Below are positions 1-12,040 of a stretch of 64,000 nt of DNA, in pieces. Origin of the DNA: Hypericum androsaemum (Eukaryota; Streptophyta; Magnoliopsida; Malpighiales; Hypericaceae). The position numbers were made by a program, and so were the translations under genes. The DNA lies in contig OZ023181.1 of assembly GCA_963995505.1 (NCBI GenBank), positions 20,704,221-20,768,220 of the forward strand, in the 5' to 3' direction. The notes under the pieces were generated by a model, which had not been told where the DNA came from, did no database searches, and was given only the letters and a program-made list of their open reading frames with translations. Position 1 is the first letter of the stretch. Each line of letters starts with the position of its first letter.

Positions 1-3000
1 ATGCTATAGCTGCCTGGTTGTCGCAGAATAAACTCACTGGCTCCGTCGAGTTGATCAGGGAGAGATGGCTTAAGAATCTCTTCAACCATACTGCTTCCAT
101 ACTGCTTAAGAATAAACTCACTGGCTTCTTGTGCAGCATGAGCTGAAGCTACATATTCTGCTTCCATTGTTGACAGGGATACACATGTTTGCTTCTTACT
201 GCTCCATGAGACAGCACCCCCGTTCAACAAGAAAATAAATCCAGATGTATACTTTTTCTTATCCACATCACCTCCCCAATCAGCATCAGTATAGCCACTC
301 AATATCAGGTCACGGCCTTGATAGCACAAGGAGTATTCTGCAGTAGTATTCAAATATTTCAAAATCCCTTTGACAGCCTTCCAGTGAGCACTGCCTGGAT
401 CAGACTGATATCTGCTTGCTATCCCAACAGCATAGCAAATGTCAGGTCTAGTACACAACATTGCGTACATCAGACATCCAACTGCATTGGCATAAGGAAT
501 CTTCTCCATGTCCCTACGTTGTTTAGCTATTTTTGGGCACATGTCCTTACACAAATTATGACCTTTAACCAATGGGACATACTTTGGGTTACTGTGATCA
601 CAATTGAAACGTTCTACTACTTTGCGAATATATGTCTCTTGTGAAAGTGACACTATTCTTTTCGAACGATTCCTCGAAATCTTAACTCCGAGTATGTAAT
701 CTGCTTCACCCATGTCTTTCATTTCAAAGTTGGAAGATAACCAATCTTTGATTTTGACAAGAAATCCCATGTCATTTCCAGCTAAAAGTATGTCATCAAC
801 ATACAAGGTGATGATAACAAACTTCTTTCCTGATCGCTTAACATACACACAGTGATCTTCGTCTATCATTATAAAATCATGCTACATGATCGTATTATGA
901 AAGCGAATATACCACTGTCTAGACGACTGCTTAAGGCCATAAATTGATCTATTCAATTTGCAAACTTTGTGTTCGCAGCCTTTTTGAATGTAGCCCTCAG
1001 GCTGAATCATATAGATTTCTTCATCCAATTCTCCGTGGAGAAAAGCAGTTTTTACATCCATTTGATGTAATTCTAGATTCATGTTAGCAACCATAGCTAA
1101 AATGACCCTAATTGACGTAAATCTAACAACAGGTGCAAAAGTCTCCTCATAGTCTATCCCAGCCTGTTGTTTAAATCCTTGGGCAACCAAACGCGCTTTG
1201 TATCTTTTGATACTGCCATCTGCATTGCGCTTGATTTTGAGAATCCACTTATTCTCAATTGCCCTACGCCCCTTAGGTAGGTCAACGAGATCCCAATCCA
1301 GATACATTTTTAGGTTCATCTTCATCCTGCAGGATGGCCAGAAGAATTTCACTTGGACTACCAAATTTTTTTAGTGATACCAAGAATGCATTAGCCTCGC
1401 CTTCGATGTCAAATCGTCGGCGTGGTATGCTAGTTCTGCTAGACCTACGGTATTCCCAGTTTTGATAAACATCTCTCATATATTCATCATATCCAGGAAT
1501 CGCACTCCCACTGGGTGGAAATACCGTACTCCCACTGGGTGGAAATACCGTACTCCCAGCAGAATAAGGAATTACCTCCCTTTCAGGACTCAGATCACGA
1601 CCTTCCGGATCATTTTGAGTTGAAAAATCTCTATCTTCCTCCTCAATTCTCCCACTCGGAAGAAGTGATCCAGATGACTCTGGTTCATTTGTCTCATAAA
1701 GGGTAAGGTCACTACTAACCTCCCCCAACTTTGGAAATTCATTTTCCAAAAATGTGACATCGCGTGATTCAAATTCTGTTACATGTCCATTGTCCAGTTC
1801 ACCCACGAACACGTACCCTTTAGATACCTCTGGGTATCTTATAAAGATACTTTTTCTACCTCTCGGTCCTAATTTACCGAAAGCACTTGAGGTAGAATGG
1901 ACATAGGACGCACACCCCTATGGCTTAAAATAGGATAAATCGGGCTTCCGATCTGTCCACATTTCGTAAGGAGTGGCTGTAACAGACTTAGAGGGTACAC
2001 GGTTTAGAACGTATGCAGAAGTCAGGAGCGCATCTCCATAGAATGATATAGGCAAATTTGCCTCTGCCATCATCGATCTAACCATATCAAGAAGAGTTCT
2101 ATTCCTTCTTTCAGCAACTCCATTTTGCTGTGGTGTATAAGGAATGGACAACTGATGTTCAATTACTTTTTCAATGCATAGAGCTTTGAACTCATCATAA
2201 AGATATTCACGGCCACGATCAGTTCGTAAGGCCTTTATCTTTCTATCCTTCTGATTCTCAGCAAAACTCATGTATGTCATGAAATAGTTTAAGGCTTCAG
2301 ACTTGTGAGAAATCAGGTATATCAGACCATATCTAGTATAGTCGTCAATAAAGGTGATGAAGTAATATGCTCAATGCCTTGCCCTCACGTTCATTGGACC
2401 ACATATGTCAGAATGGACTAATTGTAGTAGAAATTTGGCTCTAGCCCCAGTACCGAAAAGTTTTCTAGTACTTTTCCCTTCTAGACATGATACGCAACTA
2501 GGTAATATAGATTTCTATATATTTCCCAGCAGTCATGCCTTAGCTAGACGGTTTAAACGATCCTGACCGATATGGCCAAGTCTAGAATGCCATAGTTTAA
2601 TATCATCCTCTGATGAATTTAAACTAGTGACAAAGGAAAAACTTTCAGAAGGATCAATATCCAGAATCAAAAAACCTTCTGATATATATCCAAGGCCAAA
2701 ATAGGCATCATCCAAAAACAATCTAACGGTGTCGTTCTCAAATGACAACCGGAAACCTAAAGATATTAAGGCCGAAACTGAGATCAGGTTCCTTCGTATG
2801 TCTGGAGCAAACAACACGTCATGTAAAAGAAGGGCACGACCACCACGAAGGTGTAATCTACAAGTGCCCAGGCCTTTCACATCCACGCACGAGTTGTTAC
2901 CGACAAAAATGGTTTTTGCTCCAGCCGGCAACCGCCTGTACTCAACGAACGAACCACGGTCTCTAGCTATATGGTCTGTCGCTCCTAAATCAATCACCCA

Positions 3001-3915
3001 CACAGAATGTGATTCAGTTAGAAGGGTACAAGAGGATACATACAATTTACTCACACTTGAGTTTAGATGTACCTGCTTGGGCATTTTGCAATCTTTTGCA
3101 AAATGTCCCTTCTGTTGACAGTTAAAACATTTCACTTTTGAAATGTTAAACCGCTTGTTCTTTTTAGCCTTGGAGCCATCCAACTTGGTTCCATGGTTTT
3201 CAGCCTTTGGAGTTTGTTTACACTTACCTTTCCCTTTACCTTTTTTCTTTTTCCCACCACTCCCAGTCGAACAAATCGAATGGGCTTCAGGGTGGGATTT
3301 CATAGCTAGGAGGCGATCTTCCTCCAGCTCAAGGTGTCTGGCAACATCATCAAATGTTACCAAATGATCGAAATGGGTAAGATTCATCTTCATCTGTTCC
3401 CAACTTGGTGGTAGAGAACGGATGACAGCTTGAATCTGCTGCTCGTTGCTGAGTAAGTGACCAGCCTCTGCCAGTTCACTGATCATATTGGACATCACTC
3501 TTAAGTGTTTCCTCATGGGAACCTCCAGACACTTTTTAAAGGTATCAAACCTTATGGTCAAAGCACGCATCTTCGACACTGAAAACTTTCCGAATTTCAG
3601 TTTGAGAGCATCCCATAACTCTTTCGCGTTGTCATGCACGCGAAATTGTCTGGTGATATCATCCATCATTGAACTCAGCAAGATCAATCGAGCAGTAGTG
3701 TTTTTCCTCTTCCAAATAACATAAGCTTCCTTATCTCGCTTATGTTGAGCAGTTGTGTCTTCTTCAGGCTCATCCATTATGACATGTATGTGCTCCAGAA
3801 CCTCTTGTTCTTCAAGCATATATTGGATTTTCATACTCCAATTGTCATAGTTTTCACCGTTGAGTTTTAACTCACGGTTTAGCTCAGCAATGATGGATCT
3901 AGAAGCGACTGACAT
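1..3915 (-). pseudogene. Degenerate copia gag-pol reading frame
   Basis: The first ATG is at 3915 and the first open stretch ends at 2533. It holds a UBN2-type gag, a CCHC knuckle (CFNCQQKGHFAKDC, about 3090-3135), an aspartic protease motif read as DLGATDH rather than the usual DSGATDH, and a GAG-pre-integrase end (LWHSRLGHIG). After the stop at 2533, integrase resumes at 1918-2280 (DRGREY, then PYTPQQNGVAERRN). Reverse transcriptase lies at 882-1364 (RYKARLVAQGF, MDVKTAFLHG), with the YVDD catalytic box just beyond near 800-815. RNase H follows near 270-300 (YTDADWGG). At least three stops or frameshifts separate the pieces. This is an inactive copy; domain order is seen directly, family is established knowledge. 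Confidence 0.9.
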
Positions 3916-4437
3916 CTCTATAGGGATTTTTAATATGAGAACATATTAGAAATTTGATTTGGCAATATGATTCAATTTACTAATCACTCATAACTTTTAA
4001 CGATATGGATTTCTTGATTAATCTCAAAATCGAAGTGGGTCGCGGGCATGCTTCCCCTCACCATTCAAGTATTAATCTTAAACTTCAACCGTTTAAAGTT
4101 CATCGATAGTAAATTCAAGTAGAAGTAATTAAACAAACATCTTTATTTAATTACATGTTTGACACATGCATTTGTACATTCTGAGTGTGCTCACACATGC
4201 ACAAAACCTCAGACAAGGTCACAACCTATTGTACAAAAGTCTCCCAAAAACAACATATGTATATGGGGACAGTTAAACATATAATCACACAGGGATCGGA
4301 TGTCCAGGCGATCCGGTAGGAGAATCCAGATACATATCTGGATCCGGATCCGGAGATGATCCGGTGGGGGCCGGGTATGAGGACGATCCGATGAGAAGTT
4401 CCAGGGTACTTTCCGGAACTGGAATTGAATCCATGAT

Positions 4438-4887
4438 CTAGATGATCAGGAGCGGAGGAAAACTATAATAGTAATCCTTAGCGAGGTAGCGGTTCAAGAT
4501 CAAACCGCTTCGCAGCTCCAGAACAGGAGAAGGTATCATTTCTCTGCGAAGACCCTTATCCTCAAGATAATGGACCAGACCATAGAGAGCATCTCTATGG
4601 GTATTGAACTCGGGTGCCGAGAAGACACTCATATCTTCTCGAATTTTCATCGTGACCAGGAGGTCTCGAAACATAGAGGGCCAATCCTCTCCATGATCGT
4701 AACCTCCGGCCCAGATGCACTCTTGCATCTCCCGGTGAACAGCCTCAATGTGCTCAACAATGACATACATGTCATTCTTAGGCACACGCAGCGGTAAACG
4801 ATGCTTCAGAATCTTCTGTCGAAGTTCTGTTGCACAGAAGTTCAGATACCTGTCTCCAGTAGCCACCAAATCTTGCAACAATTGCAA
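4438..4887 (-). CDS. Uncharacterised open frame in the copia leader
   Basis: About 149 codons are open between the primer-binding site and gag, in the same orientation as gag. The product would be mildly acidic with no signal peptide, zinc knuckle or membrane segment that I can see. The first in-frame codon used here is TTG, so a proper start is not evident. It lies 520 bp before gag. It may be element-encoded, a captured host fragment, or chance. I do not recognise the sequence. Confidence 0.3.
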   Translation of the reverse strand: MQLLQDLVATGDRYLNFCATELRQKILKHRLPLRVPKNDMYVIVEHIEAVHREMQECIWAGGYDHGEDWPSMFRDLLVTMKIREDMSVFSAPEFNTHRDALYGLVHYLEDKGLRREMIPSPVLELRSGLILNRYLAKDYYYSFPPLLII

Positions 4888-6011
4888 TTCAATTTCGGGT
4901 TAATACTCATATTTTCCCAAAATAGGATTGAAAAACTCATTTTCCAATCTTTTGATGAACATTCTATGGATCAATTTATGTGATTTTAGTTTAACTTTCA
5001 CATATCTCGGAACTCGTTCCAAAATATATTTTTTTAAGTTTATTAAAATTATATTTTAATAAACCTAATTGACAAAAATTTCTCAAAATTTTTATCAATT
5101 TATTGGATTTTAATTGAATAAAAACTGATTTTATCCAATTAAAAGAGAAAAAACCAATTTTTTTAGGTCCAATTTTGACCGTAAATCGGGTGGGTCGAAC
5201 CAAGAAACCAGGCAAATCCGTCCGGTTTTTTGATTTTCTTGACCCGGGTATAAATATTTTCGGGAAAAATCGTGAAATTATGATTTTGCCCCTCGCATAT
5301 TTTCCCTCTGATTTTCTCTCTCCCCGACCGCGAGGACGAAAAATCGTCCGCCGCTCTGCCAACGACCGCCGGGTAACGGCGGCGAACCACCGGCCGAGAC
5401 CGGTCGCAATCGACGCGTCTCCGCCTTGCGATTACGTCCGTTTAAGCCGCGCGGGTCGTCATGCGGTCGTTCTCCACCACGAACGTCTTCTCCGTTCCGC
5501 TCCTCTCCGTCGTCATCGGCGTCGATCTTCGTTTTTCGGCAACGTCGATCCACAAAAGTGGTACCGAAATGACGAGGAGAAGCCGGAGAATCGACTATCG
5601 TCGATCTCCGGCGTCGAAATCATCGGATTTCCGACGAAATCGATCGAATTCGATTTCGGGTGAAATCCCCCAAATCGCCCGATAAGGGTTGATTTCGATT
5701 TGGGGATTTTTTGGAATAATTTCCAATTAATTCCCAAGTTTTACAAAAATTGCACCGAGGTCCATGACACGCAGGTGCCACGTAAACGGTCAAATTTCAG
5801 ATTGGTACCTTAAGGTTTCGCGCGTGCGCAAATTTGCCTGCGTGGTTAGGCAAAATTTAATTTAGTCCCGCTGGTTCCAAATTAATTACATTAAAGTCCA
5901 ACAGATTATGATTTTCCATAAAATCACGATTAATATGATTTTTAACTCAATAAATCACATAATTACTTGAATTAAAACATCATATTATCATCAAAATATG
6001 GTTTCAACCAT

Positions 6012-6023
6012 GCTCTGATACCA
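6012..6023 (-). other. Primer-binding site, initiator Met-tRNA type
   Basis: On the minus strand the sequence is TGGTATCAGAGC, the standard plant copia primer site complementary to the 3' end of initiator tRNA-Met. It is separated from the terminal CA of the LTR by two bases. This fixes both the orientation and the inner LTR boundary. Confidence 0.9.
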
Positions 6024-6315
6024 ATTGACGGTTTTGACACGTAATTAACGAGTAATTACGTGTTAAACCCGTTTAATTAACAAACTAATTCGTTAATAAT
6101 AAATCACTTACTTGTTGAAGTAGAGGTCCACAGGCTCGGGTCCACAACTTCTTCGCACTGGTCGAATTACGATCACGTTTGAACAGATCCGTAATCGATT
6201 TTCACGAGATTTCCTTTTATCAAAAATCTGATTAAAATTATGGAACTGATCCGGAATTTTCCTTTTGTATTGAGTGGTTGTGGGAAAAGTTATATTTTAG
6301 TCCAGCCGGATTCCT

Positions 6316-6324
6316 CCTTTTATA
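6316..6324 (-). promoter_or_regulatory. TATA box of the copia LTR
   Basis: TATAAAAGG on the minus strand, downstream of the G-box array and about 290 bp before the LTR end. This is the expected position for the U3/R boundary. Confidence 0.65.
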
Positions 6325-6362
6325 GGAAAGTCTGGCCAGTCAAGACGCACCACGCGGCATGC

Positions 6363-6610
6363 CACGTGGCACTTCCGACCGCATGCCTGCCACGTGGCAT
6401 GTCACGATGCGAAGCTACTCATAGCTTTGCCACGTGGCTGCCGCTTGGCGCCCCGGTGTGCCACGTTCCACCACGTGGCACGCCACGCGGCAAACCAGGC
6501 CATATGTCTGCCGCGTGGCACGCCACGTGGCGACATTCGGCCACATGTCTGCCGCGTGGCATGCCACACGGCAAAGCTACCCATAGCTTTGCCACGTGGC
6601 ATTCCACGTG
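6363..6610 (-). promoter_or_regulatory. Array of seven G-box (CACGTG) motifs in the LTR U3
   Basis: CACGTG cores occur at 6363, 6391, 6431, 6472, 6524, 6593 and 6605, most within the 10-bp palindrome GCCACGTGGC. Degenerate copies such as GCCGCGTGGC lie between them. They sit 40-290 bp upstream of the TATA box at 6316-6324, where U3 enhancers are expected. CACGTG is bound by plant bZIP (ABF, HY5) and bHLH (PIF) factors, and CACGTGGC is a canonical ABA-response element. Stress or light control is inferred from this. Confidence 0.65.
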
Positions 6611-6781
6611 TGACGCCAGTGCCACGTCATGCTGATGTGGCACTTGCGTGGCCACGATCCGGTCAACTCGGGTTGACCGGCCCATCCAACCCAACTTTTT
6701 GGGCCTAATGGGCCCGGGCCCAATTAGGCACGATAATAATTGCCTATTGGGCCCAAGGTCCAACACATATAAAATAGTTGG

Positions 6782-6886
6782 GCCAACGGCATTTGGCCTA
6801 GCGACATAGGCGTTGTTTTACTTTAATAAGGTCATGAGTTCAATCTCTGGTATTGTAACTAGGTGTAATATTTATTTTTTAAAAAA
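6782..6886 (+). mobile_element. tRNA-derived SINE with 17-bp target site duplication
   Basis: The body is about 105 bp. It has an A-box-like stretch (GGCCTAGCGACATAGG, about 6794-6810), a B-box-like stretch (GAGTTCAATCTC, 6836-6847) and a T-rich tail followed by an A run. It is bounded by a perfect 17-bp direct repeat, ACATATAAAATAGTTGG, at 6765-6781 and 6887-6903. Box order, tail and long duplication are the signature of LINE-mobilised SINE insertion. The boxes resemble plant Au-type SINEs. Confidence 0.75.
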
Positions 6887-6903
6887 ACATATAAAATAGT
6901 TGG

Positions 6904-8212
6904 TGAAGAAATGGACCGTTCACTTACAATTAACAGCTCCGTCCAAGATGTGCCTTTTACTTTTATCAAACACTCGTACCTGATAAACTGGAATTCAACT
7001 ATAAAGTTGAGTGTTTCCAAATTTCCGCTTCAACTAATTATGCGTGCACTTGACTTTTCTCTTTGGAGTAAAGAAACGACTTCGTTTCTATTTTCCGGTA
7101 TATGATAGTAGAGCGTTATCAAATCCTATTTAGAGAATAATTATGTTAATAATATTTTTTTAATTTGTAAATTAGTCTAAGACTACTATAAAAATCCAAA
7201 TCTTAACACCTGGACCACGTAGGAATCAAGTAACCAAGGATAAACTGTTGAATTTCTTTATATTGCAGATTATTTTTTCTTTCGATATCATAGCTCAATA
7301 GACCCTTTTTTTTACTTTTGATATTTTGGAATCATCACGACGTCATTATTTTTCAGCAATATAATGTGGTTGACAGCAATTCCTTCTTTCAGTCATACAA
7401 CGACGTACTGTGTATTTTTCAGCAGTACCGAAAATGAAAAACCACAAGTAACAAAAATATAGTTTTTAAATCTCAGGATCATATCGCAAAATTTGTGAAA
7501 CCACAAGTACTAAAAATAAAGTTTTTTATATTTTGTAAATTCTTTTTATTATATATATAGAAAATTTACCTACCTAACAAAAATATAAACGCACAATTTG
7601 GCAATGCCGATGCATGAATCTCGTGGCTCTAATTATAAATTTTCTTTTTTTGAAAAGTAAATTTGTATACCATGTATTTGTTAGGTATTGAACTCTAAAA
7701 TTTTTTAATATTTACATCATTTTTTGTATCATTAGGTTAAATACTTTTACGATAAATTTTCTCTTGGACATTTTTCGATCCTGTTGATGTTGTTATATTT
7801 TCTGATCTTACCCTTCACTTTGTCTTTTTGAACCCCACTTGCAGCCTCACCAGCCTCCAACCACAGCCTTCATGTCCCAGCCAGCCCCACCGTTGCCATG
7901 TTTACACATGCGTGTCCTTTTCCAGATTGCTCGATTTCAGGTAAAAAGTATGTTTTCTTTTCATTATCAAAATGAATGGAAGTTGATCCAAGCAGTAAAT
8001 GATTAAATTTTTTTTAAAAAGTTTGAGTTGAAGCTTTACCGACTGCAAGGTTAAAAAAATTATCTGACCAGAAACCAACAACAACAGTGATTACCAAAAG
8101 GATTTACTATTATATTTATCAAGTTCCCTTATAACACTTATACATCAACCACTCTTCGCCTCCACTTTAAAATCAAGAACCAACATATAGAAACAAATCG
8201 AAGTCCATAACA
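6904..8212. other. Intergenic AT-rich DNA upstream of the lignan reductase
   Basis: No coding exon, RNA gene or bounded repeat is recognisable here. Short open stretches lack family similarity and splice context. The 3' part should contain the reductase promoter, but I see no unambiguous TATA box. Confidence 0.5.
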
Positions 8213-10291
8213 ATGGAAATGGGAAAGAGCAAGGTCCTTGTGGTTGGGGGTACGGGCTACATAGGGAGGAGGATGGTGAAGGCTAGCTTAGCCCAGGGGC
8301 ACCCCACCTATGTTCTTCAGCGGCCAGAAATAGGCCTGGACATAGAAAAGCTGCAGATGCTTCTCGATTTCAAGAGGCGAGGGGCTCGATTGGTGGAGGC
8401 TTCGTTTGGTGATCACAAAAGCCTTGTTGATGCAGTGAAGCAAGTCGATGTGGTCATTTGTACCATGTCCGGAGTGCACTTCAGGAGCCACAACATCCTG
8501 TTGCAACTTAAGCTTGTTGATGCCATCAAAGAAGCGGGGAATATCAAGGTATTACATATCATGTATCATCGGATTACTCTTTCTTTATCGTGATTTTTTT
8601 TTACTAAATTTTACTACACTAAAATTTTAGTGAGGTCACGAGTACAACTTTATACTCTTAATTCTAGGAGATTTGACACTCATTTCCTTTTCTTTTTATG
8701 TACTACATGTCCAACCAATTCATTAAATGTTTAAATATGTTCACTTGTATTTATAATAAAACCTGTCTTCAAAAAAAAATCAACTTGTAAAAAACAGTTC
8801 TAGCTTTATTAAAATTTTCCAGTTCTAACACCGTGTAAGGAGGTGTGCTAATATTTAGTATAGAGAGTTTAGTTGCACAAATCATGGCTCGACACATCCT
8901 TGTTCTTACATTTTTTTCTAATTTGATACGAAGATTTTAACTCGCAGAGATTTGTGCCTTCGGAATTTGGAATGGACCCGGCGAGAATGGGACATGCGAT
9001 GGAACCAGGGAGGGAGACATTCGATCAGAAAATGGTGGTAAGAAAAGCAATAGAGGAAGCCCATATCCCCTTCACTTATGTTTCCGCCAACTGCTTCGCG
9101 GGCTTTTTCGTTGGCAATCTGTCCCAGCTAGGCACCCTCACCCCACCAAAACACCAACTCCAGCTTTATGGAGATGGGAACGTCAAGGGTGAGAAACTCG
9201 AACTTTTACTTATGTTCAATGATGTTTTACTTTGAATATCAGAAATTTACGAGAAAAAAACCGAAACTTTCACTTATTTCAACGGCTTTCATTTTGTACA
9301 GTTGTTTTCATGGGCGAGGACGACGTCGCAACGTACACAATCAAAGCAATAGATGACCCTCGGACCTTGAACAAAACCATGTACCTCAGGCCGCCAGCAA
9401 ATATTCTCTCTCAAAGAGAATTAGCCGAAATATGGGAAAATCTTAGTGGCAAAAAGTTGGAAAAGACCAACGTCTCTGAAGAGGAATTTCTAGCCATCTT
9501 AAACGGTACAACACGAAATTATACAGACTCATTCAGTGATCTTTCGTTTTCTATATTGTCGTCCTCCTATTTGAACATGGAAATTCCGTATCATAATTGT
9601 TAATCTCCGTAAACAAACTCTTAGATCAATTGGTAAGGGCATTGATCTAATCTAATCAGGTCTCGAGTTTGAGTTATTGGCAACGAACAATATTAAATAC
9701 TTGTGGGGGAAGTTTGCAACCTTTAAAAATTGCCACCCGACTAAAATTTAGATTAGTTAGTCCGGTACGCTCTGATACCAAATAGTATTAACCAAAAAAT
9801 TGTTAGAGTATATATCTTACTCAAGACTTTAGCTTATGATTGGGTAGATTTTTCACATTTTTAAACATGCTTACAATATTTATATATATAAATGTGATAA
9901 TCTTAATTGGCCCTCTCAAACAAAATTGTTTAAAATTTTGGCAGAAGTTTGCACGGTTTAACATATGTGTTGGCACAGATTTAAACACTTTAAGCACTTA
10001 CAACTAGTGTGGTTTCTCAATATGAATTTGCCAGACATAGTTACTTTGACCCATGATATTAACTAAATCAATAGTTGGAATTAGTGAGACTTTTTTTACA
10101 TGGACTAATTTGGTGTTTATGTAGGTATGGACTACGTAGAAAAGGCAGGAATGGGGCATTTTTATCATGTTTTCTATGAAGGTTGCTTGACCAACTTTGA
10201 CGTAGGAGAAAATGGAGGAGTTGAAGCATCAGAACTCTATCCTGAGGTGAACTATACTCGAATGGACGAATACTTGAAGGTCTACCTATGA
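8213..10291 (+). CDS. PLR: Pinoresinol-lariciresinol reductase-like (NmrA/isoflavone reductase family)
   Basis: NADPH-dependent reductase of the PIP family, which reduces pinoresinol to lariciresinol and then secoisolariciresinol in cytosolic lignan synthesis. Four exons (8213-8548, 8948-9188, 9302-9505, 10125-10291) have GT/AG borders and encode 315 residues, normal for the family. The nucleotide-binding glycine motif GGTGYIG is at residues 12-18, the conserved MSGVHFRSHNIL stretch around 90, and the catalytic lysine (FDQKM) at K140. SEFGMDPARMGHA and GHFYHVFYEGCLT are characteristic of PLRs rather than isoflavone reductases or PCBERs. The ATG at 8213 is the first in frame and precedes the Rossmann fold by the usual few residues. 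Intron 3 holds a SINE-like unit. Substrate and stereospecificity cannot be read from sequence. The gene is convergent with the MYB-CC gene. Confidence 0.92.
9615..9745 (+). mobile_element. SINE-like tRNA-derived unit in PLR intron 3
   Basis: A tRNA-like A-box (TAGATCAATTGGTAAGGGC, about 9622-9640) is followed some 25 bp later by a B-box-like stretch (TCTCGAGTTTGAGTT, 9661-9675). Spacing fits a tRNA-derived SINE head. I could not find a convincing target duplication or tail, so limits are approximate and it may be a fragment. Confidence 0.4.
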
Positions 10292-10677
10292 CGAGACCAA
10301 GTACCTCAAATAAATAAATAAATTGTGTTCACATTTTTAGTTTATTTTTTCATTCCCTCTTATGTATTATTTTCTGGATCACTGTTGTTATTTTTTTCTC
10401 ACGACAATTTATTTTCCTATTGTGAATTTAATTTTCCAAGCAAATCCCTTTCCGCCCAAAATTTTGTCTGGGCCTCAATCAATTAAACGGGTTACCAAAT
10501 TAAGCCCATGTAGTAATCCGATAGCCGATGGACGTCAGGCCTGACCGAAATAGCAACCATTTGATGGAGTCTATCCTAGCCAACGAGCCTGGTTTATTAA
10601 AGATGTAACACTTTAATTTGATAAGTTAACATAACAGGTTCATCGCGAGTTCGAGCCATGAGAATACAGTATCAATA

Positions 10678-10962
10678 TGTTATGAATTCAGCAACTTAGA
10701 GAACAATACGTGCAAAGAACACGGACACACTAGATAACGTGGTTCGGCCTAATGCCTACGTCCACGGAGAGAAAGGAGAACTTTTATTGATGAGTTTCCG
10801 AGCCACAAAGCCATACAAAAAACCTAGGGTAACATGTCTTTATATAGAGACAAACCCTTGGTGTACAAGTAACCTATCTAGCTCAGATTAGGAGTCCAAA
10901 ACCTAGTCAGAATAGGAATATGAATAGGAAATAAGTCTTTCCTATTTCTTGCCATCCCAACA
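10678..10962 (-). repeat. 3' LTR of the TR-GAG-like element
   Basis: A 285-bp direct repeat partner of 12343-12627, next to the polypurine tract. Confidence 0.88.
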
Positions 10963-12040
10963 ATCTCCACCTTGGCGAGAAATCATCTCGTGGAAGAACC
11001 ATGAAGCTCCACCTGAACTTCAACAAACTCCACCTTGACAAAACGCCGCCCCATGAAGAACCATGAGATCTTGCAAAACAAATCCGACTCCACCGACTCC
11101 ATCTCGGACCATAGATAACTGCATCAATAAGACCATCTCAACTTTCTCTTCACCTTTTGTTCAATCACTTGGAGCCAGCCCCCAAACTCGAGCTTCTGAG
11201 CTTGCTTGGCCTATTCTCTCTAACCTCCATCGAACCCCAACTAGCGAGTCCACTTTCTGAAGCATAGACATACCCTCTATTTTTTGATCAGCCCTATGCT
11301 CCACAACCTCGAACCACTCTTCCGTTGGATCTTTTTGCCGCAAACTAATGCTACTTGTCATAGCATACAAAGGGCAACCTTTTGTTCCACCAAGTAGAAC
11401 CCTCGACATGCCTCGAACTCTACTGTTCGGCCTTGAGTGAGATACCCGATTCGTCCGTGGTGCTACCAACGGCTTCGCATTCCCCATGCAAAACTTACCC
11501 AACACCTTTGACGTGCACGTCCCTTTAGACAACCATAGCAGGGCCCAGCTAACAATGCTTCTCCGAGACAACCATGGCTCCTAGCCAACAATGCCTCCAC
11601 GAAACAACTATAGCTTGCTATCCATGTCTCCGCGAATCCCAATTGCACTCAAACCATCCATGCCAAGCCTTTGCTCCCTCATACGAACTAACCTCATATG
11701 ACCTGAGCTTTTACCAACTCCTTCAGACCCATTGTTGTAACTCCATCTACAACAATGTGCCTCACTAACCTGTAGGTATTCTCTTTCACCCTTCAACCCT
11801 ACCATCGCATCCTTCTCCACCTTTATTAGCCTACCTTTTATAACTATCACTGTTATAATCTAAGGTCCCTAATGAAAAGAGATTACCAGGATGCATTGGA
11901 CTTGATAAGACAGAAAACCAGTCACCATCCGACCCGTCTGAATATGTGGCCATGGTTGTGGATGCCGATCCCTCCTTGTTGTCTTGATCCCTAGTTCATC
12001 TTGGATAGTCCCCTTCATGTGCCCTTCTCCGCACTTGAAA

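Larger units (their letters stand above)
1..6765 (-). mobile_element. Ty1/copia LTR retrotransposon, decayed, cut by the left edge
   Basis: A copia element reads right to left. From its 5' side it has an LTR (6026-6765), a primer-binding site (6012-6023), a leader of about 2.1 kb, and gag-pol running to position 1. Gag with zinc knuckle, protease, GAG-pre-integrase, integrase core, reverse transcriptase and RNase H follow in the order diagnostic of copia. The frame is broken by stops and shifts, so the copy cannot be autonomous. The polypurine tract and 3' LTR lie outside the window. The unusually long leader between primer site and gag is discussed as a finding. Confidence 0.92.
6026..6765 (-). 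repeat. 5' LTR of the copia element, about 740 bp
   Basis: On the minus strand the LTR starts TGTTGGACC and ends CCGTCA next to the primer-binding site. It contains a TATA box (TATAAAAGG, 6316-6324) and, upstream of it, a dense array of G-boxes. The partner LTR is outside the window, so age cannot be estimated. The outer boundary is placed at the TG at 6765, where a SINE target duplication begins. Confidence 0.8.

Noticed and set aside
5175..5663. 162-codon plus-strand frame
   Set aside because: It lies in the GC-rich part of the copia leader, overlaps frames on the other strand, and has no recognisable domain.
10600..10672. Possible SINE head left of the TR-GAG-like element
   Set aside because: Only a B-box-like GAGTTCGAGCC is present; no A box, tail or duplication could be shown.
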